A stretch of DNA of 37,609 bases, taken from contig JAVBRK010000087.1 of the NCBI GenBank assembly GCA_031548005.1, positions 1 through 37,609 on the forward strand, given 5' to 3'. Shown here in pieces: positions 34,901-37,609 of the stretch (positions within the stretch are counted from its first letter, which is position 1; the number at the start of each line of letters is the position of its first letter). The translations under genes were made by a program, and so were the position numbers. The notes beneath the pieces are model-generated. The model searched no databases. It saw only the letters and a list, made by a program, of their open reading frames with translations, and had not been told where the DNA came from. Origin of the DNA: BNXB01 sp031548005 (GTDB taxonomy: Bacteria > Bacteroidota > Bacteroidia > Bacteroidales > Azobacteroidaceae).

Positions 34901-37229
34901 TTACCATGTGCGTGTAACGGACGAAAACGGGGTTACGGCTTATACGGAAATAACTGTCGACCAACCGCGTCAACTCCAGCTCCGCTTGGAGACGAAAGAC
35001 GTGATTTGCGGGAATCCCAACAGCGGAAGTGTCCGGAGTACAGTATCCGGAGGAGAATCTCCATACAGCTACCGGTGGTCGAACGGGGATACGGTGCCCC
35101 ACCTTTTGGAGGTGCCCAAAGGCCGCTATTCCCTGACGGTAACAGACAAACTCGGGTGTAGCATTTCTTTGGATACAATCGTTAAAAATCCGACGGAAGT
35201 ACGTTTTAACCCGACCATTTATACAGAATCCTGTTCCGGACACCACGATGCATCCATTTACCTGATGCCCGAAGGAGGAGAGCTACCTTATACTTACGAT
35301 TGGTCGCATGGAGGAAATCAGATGTTTGCGGATAGCCTTGCCCCGGGAACATATACCGTAACGATCACCGATGCCAAGCAGTGTATCAGCGATACGACCT
35401 TTGTTATTCCGGAGTTACCTCCCATCACGGTGAGTCCGGATACCCTCGTCCAACCGCGGGCGTTCGGGTATTCCGATGGACGGCTGATTGTCGGAATTAC
35501 CGGAGGGTATGATCCTTACCGGGTGATCTGGAGCGATCAAAATAATCAGGTGCTACTCGATGATTCGGCTCGTGTCGATAACGGGAAAGCGGTTACCCGG
35601 CTGGAAAATCTGCCTACCGGTACTTATTCTCTGAGAATAGAAGATTCGAATTATCCGAAAGGAAGTAGCTATAGACCCGATTCCTGTGGTTGTTTGTTCG
35701 AATTTTCGATCTTCCTGCCGGAGCCTCCCAAATTAGAAGTAACCATTGCGGAGTCGCATTTTATTTCCTGCTATTTATCGAATGATGGAGAAATTACGGC
35801 TGAAGCGACGGGAGGAGTGCCTTTTGAGGACGGATTACCCTACCGTTTTACCTGGTACCGGGATAATCTTCTGTTAGACGATTCCGGTTCTGAACTATCA
35901 GGATTGGGGCAGGGAATTTATAAATTGAAGATTACCGATGCCAATGGTATCGAATCCTGGTCGAACGAATTATCGTTGATGCAACCCGGCCTGCTCGAAA
36001 TCGAGACTTCGGCTGCTGATCTGCGTTGCAGTCGTGATCAGGACGGATGGGTTTCGGTCAGCGTTAAAGGGGGTACGGCTCCCTATACCTACGAATGGTC
36101 GACCGGAGATACGACACCCCGGGTCGAAGGATTGCCGCGCGGAAAGTATATGGTCTGGGTCAGGGATAGTAGAGGATGCGAACAGATCGGAAACGTGAGA
36201 ATCGTGAAACCCGATAGCATGACGGTTACCGCCACGCTCGTACCGCCTGCCTGTTACGAAGGAAGCGACGGGGAGATCCATATTCAGGTATCCGGAGGAA
36301 TGGCTCCTTACCGGTACGAGTGGAATACCGGCCATCGGTCGGGTTCACTCTCCGGCTTATCCAAAGGGACTTACACGTTGGCTATTTCTGATGCCGATGA
36401 GTGTAATCATGAAACGTTCACTTACGAACTTTCCGAACCGGAATATGTGGCGATCGATCTGGGAGAGGATCGTACCCTGTGTGTGGGGCAAACGCACGAA
36501 GTCGTTGCTTTGTGTCACGAACCGGCCCATTCTTTCAACTGGATCTCTCCTCAGGGATCTGTTGTACACCAGGGAGAGATTCATACGCTGTCGGATCCCG
36601 GAACCTACCGGGTGGAAGCTGTGACGGCGAAAGGTTGTAAAGCCTCCGGGGAAATTACCATCAGCCGGGATCACCGCGAGGTGGCTGCCGATTTTATGGT
36701 AGCATCGAAAGTCCCGGTCAATGATAACATTTATTTTGTAAATATTACCGATCCGGCTCCGGATTCGATCGTATGGCTGCTGCCTGAAGAAGAAGCGGCG
36801 TACCGTGTTGTTTCGGCAGGAGAAGATGTCCTGGAGCTGATTTTCAGCGATTACGGCGAATACGTAGTCGGGATGCAATCCTATTCGGGCAGTTGTTATG
36901 AAACGGTCTACAAAACAGTGAAAGTGATGGATAAGATCGATATTGAAGGCTATGAAGATGCCGACGGTCCGATGTTGCGCTCCTTTTCGGTGTCTCCGAA
37001 TCCGGCTGTGGAGCGTTTCACCGCAGAGATCGAACTGGGAAAAAATTCTCCGGCAGTCTTGCTGCTGATCGATTCCGGAACCGGTCGTACCCTGGAACGC
37101 CGGGTATTGTCTAAAGGCCACAAGTTCACAGAAACTTTTGAATTGGAAGGATCAGCTGCGGGAACTTGCGTGCTGCATTTAGCGACTCCCGAGGTAAGAT
37201 CCTCTGTTAAAGTCATTGTAAAAAATTAA
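31971..37229 (+). CDS. Giant SprB-repeat surface protein with T9SS sorting domain
   Basis: This is a 1752-residue protein. A signal peptide (MKRIYLLIIALIGLCQAGYS) is followed by a unique region to about residue 370. Residues about 375-1488 hold 13 SprB-type repeats, each with a C-x-G-x-x-DG-x-hydrophobic start, a GG-x-x-PY-x-x-W core (GGAAPYTYEWFDSTTG, GGTAPYTYEWSTGDT) and a G-x-Y-x-V-x-V-x-D-x-x-GC end. SprB repeats are named after the Flavobacterium gliding adhesin. Residues 1488-1563 and 1573-1653 look PKD/Ig-like. The final 85 residues (FSVSPNPAVERFTAEIEL through SVKVIVKN) match a type A T9SS C-terminal sorting domain, so export by T9SS and surface attachment are expected. The last 12 repeats form three groups of four with a period of about 1.03 kb. 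An adhesin or matrix-type role is inferred. Confidence 0.9.
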   Translation: MKRIYLLIIALIGLCQAGYSQNRYSLDITACFITSNHHMECETRMEYTIYGIENNSAEKILYSGTILVNGEMGNNSSQTHHRDVQLRGYPTKIQIVGYHQDNRSGRDGCGDTEGKGVGYIRFDTGDYLCSTKSATDFFGNYGGSNSYFKVDLRTIGLDDGIAVTLNGNPIETLFESEKVKVEVPSGYHPSTYKWQYRIGDGSTGDLPSSYQGLSSFEICSRDLPGLQEVAGKQTVYLIFDAGCAGVYTKPLTVMSDAPSIVSVDASGHPLCKNDLGTITVQLSRALYPGEFVNFHLYDGDNPQDGSPVKLSIPRDQITTLGNNSYKVSGIPTNVLLSAAVKSYYENEEQTFYSDLTDKYCYKGFTVLPPPSFTAEILVFSDPICVGGNDGTVTARAKGGSGLYKMKCVSVDDDTEIIESGELKSGKMTVYGLKSGSYYVYVYDSNGCEIEGGFLTFNLYDPENTVEVLGVVDYREPSVDENREDTPNGLLTAAIGKGESPYKVIWREGSGEGTVLHETTITGTDSEGRFVTSLENVVSGNYYLEVEDASGCRTGSILNLPQAPEIYVSLSVSSGVQCAADQDGSLDVTVDGGYGPYNLVWYKSFSRIGSEPDIESSSSRSGLGIGEYRVLATDSRGSRSWSNTVYIQELVRLNMSFEVQALKCRGDENGSLKVNVTGGAAPYTYEWFDSTTGDPVGNGSNKLEGLGMGTYSVLITEASGCTGLSGERIIPPLALEVHHKVTPPSCNGMDNGVLEIGVAGGTAPYTILWEDSTDGYRREVPVGKYTVSVTDRYGCETVRKEYEVKAPDPVSARIVRIKNLSAFGRNDGVMEVNVSGGTPDYQVVCMKSTDWSVKFFPLKNTSLEDGSEQYEFGKLPEGTYVVEVKDKNFRTGDQYLPCRTLLEGLKITSPPKLEVTASLLKPVACYGGNDGKIVAHAKGGTPLAGKLPYKYEWFRVEGTNKTGLPCSDSIYTEASKGRYHVRVTDENGVTAYTEITVDQPRQLQLRLETKDVICGNPNSGSVRSTVSGGESPYSYRWSNGDTVPHLLEVPKGRYSLTVTDKLGCSISLDTIVKNPTEVRFNPTIYTESCSGHHDASIYLMPEGGELPYTYDWSHGGNQMFADSLAPGTYTVTITDAKQCISDTTFVIPELPPITVSPDTLVQPRAFGYSDGRLIVGITGGYDPYRVIWSDQNNQVLLDDSARVDNGKAVTRLENLPTGTYSLRIEDSNYPKGSSYRPDSCGCLFEFSIFLPEPPKLEVTIAESHFISCYLSNDGEITAEATGGVPFEDGLPYRFTWYRDNLLLDDSGSELSGLGQGIYKLKITDANGIESWSNELSLMQPGLLEIETSAADLRCSRDQDGWVSVSVKGGTAPYTYEWSTGDTTPRVEGLPRGKYMVWVRDSRGCEQIGNVRIVKPDSMTVTATLVPPACYEGSDGEIHIQVSGGMAPYRYEWNTGHRSGSLSGLSKGTYTLAISDADECNHETFTYELSEPEYVAIDLGEDRTLCVGQTHEVVALCHEPAHSFNWISPQGSVVHQGEIHTLSDPGTYRVEAVTAKGCKASGEITISRDHREVAADFMVASKVPVNDNIYFVNITDPAPDSIVWLLPEEEAAYRVVSAGEDVLELIFSDYGEYVVGMQSYSGSCYETVYKTVKVMDKIDIEGYEDADGPMLRSFSVSPNPAVERFTAEIELGKNSPAVLLLIDSGTGRTLERRVLSKGHKFTETFELEGSAAGTCVLHLATPEVRSSVKVIVKN
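33362..36435 (+). repeat. Three tandem higher-order units of four SprB repeats each
   Basis: Units begin at about 33362, 34395 and 35425, roughly 1.03 kb apart. In each, repeat A lacks the leading Cys (AFGRNDG, AFGYSDG), repeat B has a Cys start but a TD-x-x-G end without GC (TDENGVTAYTE, TDANGIESWSN), and repeats C and D have both. The units are diverged in DNA, so the duplication is old. Confidence 0.7.
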
Positions 37230-37252
37230 AAGCGAAGAAAATACAGAAAGTT

Positions 37253-37609
37253 ATGGGGTGTATCAATCAGAAAATCAGGACGCTAATCCTGTTGTTTATC
37301 TTTTTTCAATTTTTTCCGGGTTTGTCCGTTTGCCAGTCCTTACGTTCGACCTATCCGGTGCAGGTGAGCGCTTTTCTGAAGCCCCCCTATAGCCTCCATT
37401 TAGACGACTACAGCCGGGGCGAAAGCCAGAAACTGGCAGTCAGCCTGTTGAACCGCGACCTGCAGCAGGGAGAAGTCGAAGTCCGGCTCCACCTGCGCCT
37501 CGATGCCGCCCGCCAGCTCACCCTCGAGACCCGCGGCTACCAGCCCCTGCCCACTTTCCGGCTCACCCCCGGAGCCCCCCTGCAACTCACCCCCACCGAT
37601 CTGGCCCCC
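37253..37609 (+). CDS. TANFOR-domain secreted protein, N-terminal part only (window edge)
   Basis: The frame from the ATG at 37253 is open for 119 codons to the window end. The protein begins MGCINQKIRTLILLFIFFQF, a signal peptide, then STYPVQVSAFLKPPYSLHLD and DYSRGESQKLAVSLLNRDL, followed by VEVRLHLRLDAARQLTLETR. This matches my memory of the TANFOR (B_forsyth_147) N-terminal domain of very large Bacteroidetes proteins. It follows the SprB-repeat gene by 23 bases, so it belongs to the operon. From about 37340 codons become dominated by C in the third position; I count roughly 74% GC over 37501-37609, far above the upstream genes. Full length cannot be seen; relatives can exceed 1,500 residues. 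Domain assignment is by memory and should be confirmed with a profile search. Confidence 0.8.
   Translation, partial: MGCINQKIRTLILLFIFFQFFPGLSVCQSLRSTYPVQVSAFLKPPYSLHLDDYSRGESQKLAVSLLNRDLQQGEVEVRLHLRLDAARQLTLETRGYQPLPTFRLTPGAPLQLTPTDLAP

Noticed and set aside
36357..37121. 254-residue minus-strand frame within the SprB-repeat gene
   Set aside because: The plus strand encodes clear repeats and a T9SS tail there; the minus frame is a shadow.
31971..37229. CRISPR array or DNA-level tandem repeats within the SprB gene
   Set aside because: The repeats are diverged coding repeats with no identical direct repeat and spacer pattern.
1..37609. tRNA, rRNA or insertion sequences
   Set aside because: No cloverleaf, rRNA segment, transposase motif or terminal inverted repeat pair was recognised by eye; a covariance-model scan would be needed to exclude small RNAs.

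Overview
The window looks like a chromosomal segment from a Bacteroidetes, most likely a Bacteroidales. The evidence is repeated Bacteroidetes-type promoter boxes (TAnnTTTG) upstream of genes, PFOR, a full-length single-chain PurL, SprB repeats, a type IX secretion (T9SS) C-terminal sorting domain, and a TANFOR-type protein at the right edge. A gut lineage that retains T9SS (for example the Odoribacter/Butyricimonas group) would fit, but genus is a guess.

Layout. (1) 1-9111 is a housekeeping stretch: partial pyruvate:ferredoxin oxidoreductase (minus), a DUF4143-type AAA ATPase (minus), purL (plus) and a second AAA-type ATPase (plus). (2) 9369-17497 is a visibly AT-richer accessory island. It holds a small helix-turn-helix regulator, an HlyD-like adaptor broken by one in-frame amber codon, a C39-peptidase ABC exporter, two double-glycine leader peptides, small one-TM proteins sharing a YDWGYEY motif with one of those peptides, and two membrane-anchored MutS-like ATPases. 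(3) 17526-21083 (minus) has another DUF4143 ATPase and a methyltransferase-thyA-folA operon. (4) 21176-22108 is a CPBP intramembrane protease. (5) 22359 to the right end is a long same-strand operon of exported proteins: a PKD lipoprotein, an outer-membrane-barrel-like protein, a 1482-residue secreted protein of unknown function, an FnIII protein, a 1752-residue SprB-repeat protein with a T9SS tail, and the start of a TANFOR protein.

How parts work together. In the island, the C39 exporter should cleave the two precursors after Gly-Gly and, with the HlyD adaptor, export them. A 41-bp near-identical repeat with a TAACTTTG box lies before both the exporter genes and the peptide genes, suggesting coordinated expression. 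Each membrane MutS-like ATPase is preceded by a small YDWGYEY protein, so the (small TM protein + membrane MutS) pair appears duplicated. I regard this combination as the most likely undescribed system here; its function (bacteriocin with immunity, or peptide signalling) is not shown by sequence. The right-hand operon probably builds a T9SS-dependent cell-surface assembly. No rRNA, tRNA, CRISPR array or transposase was recognised.
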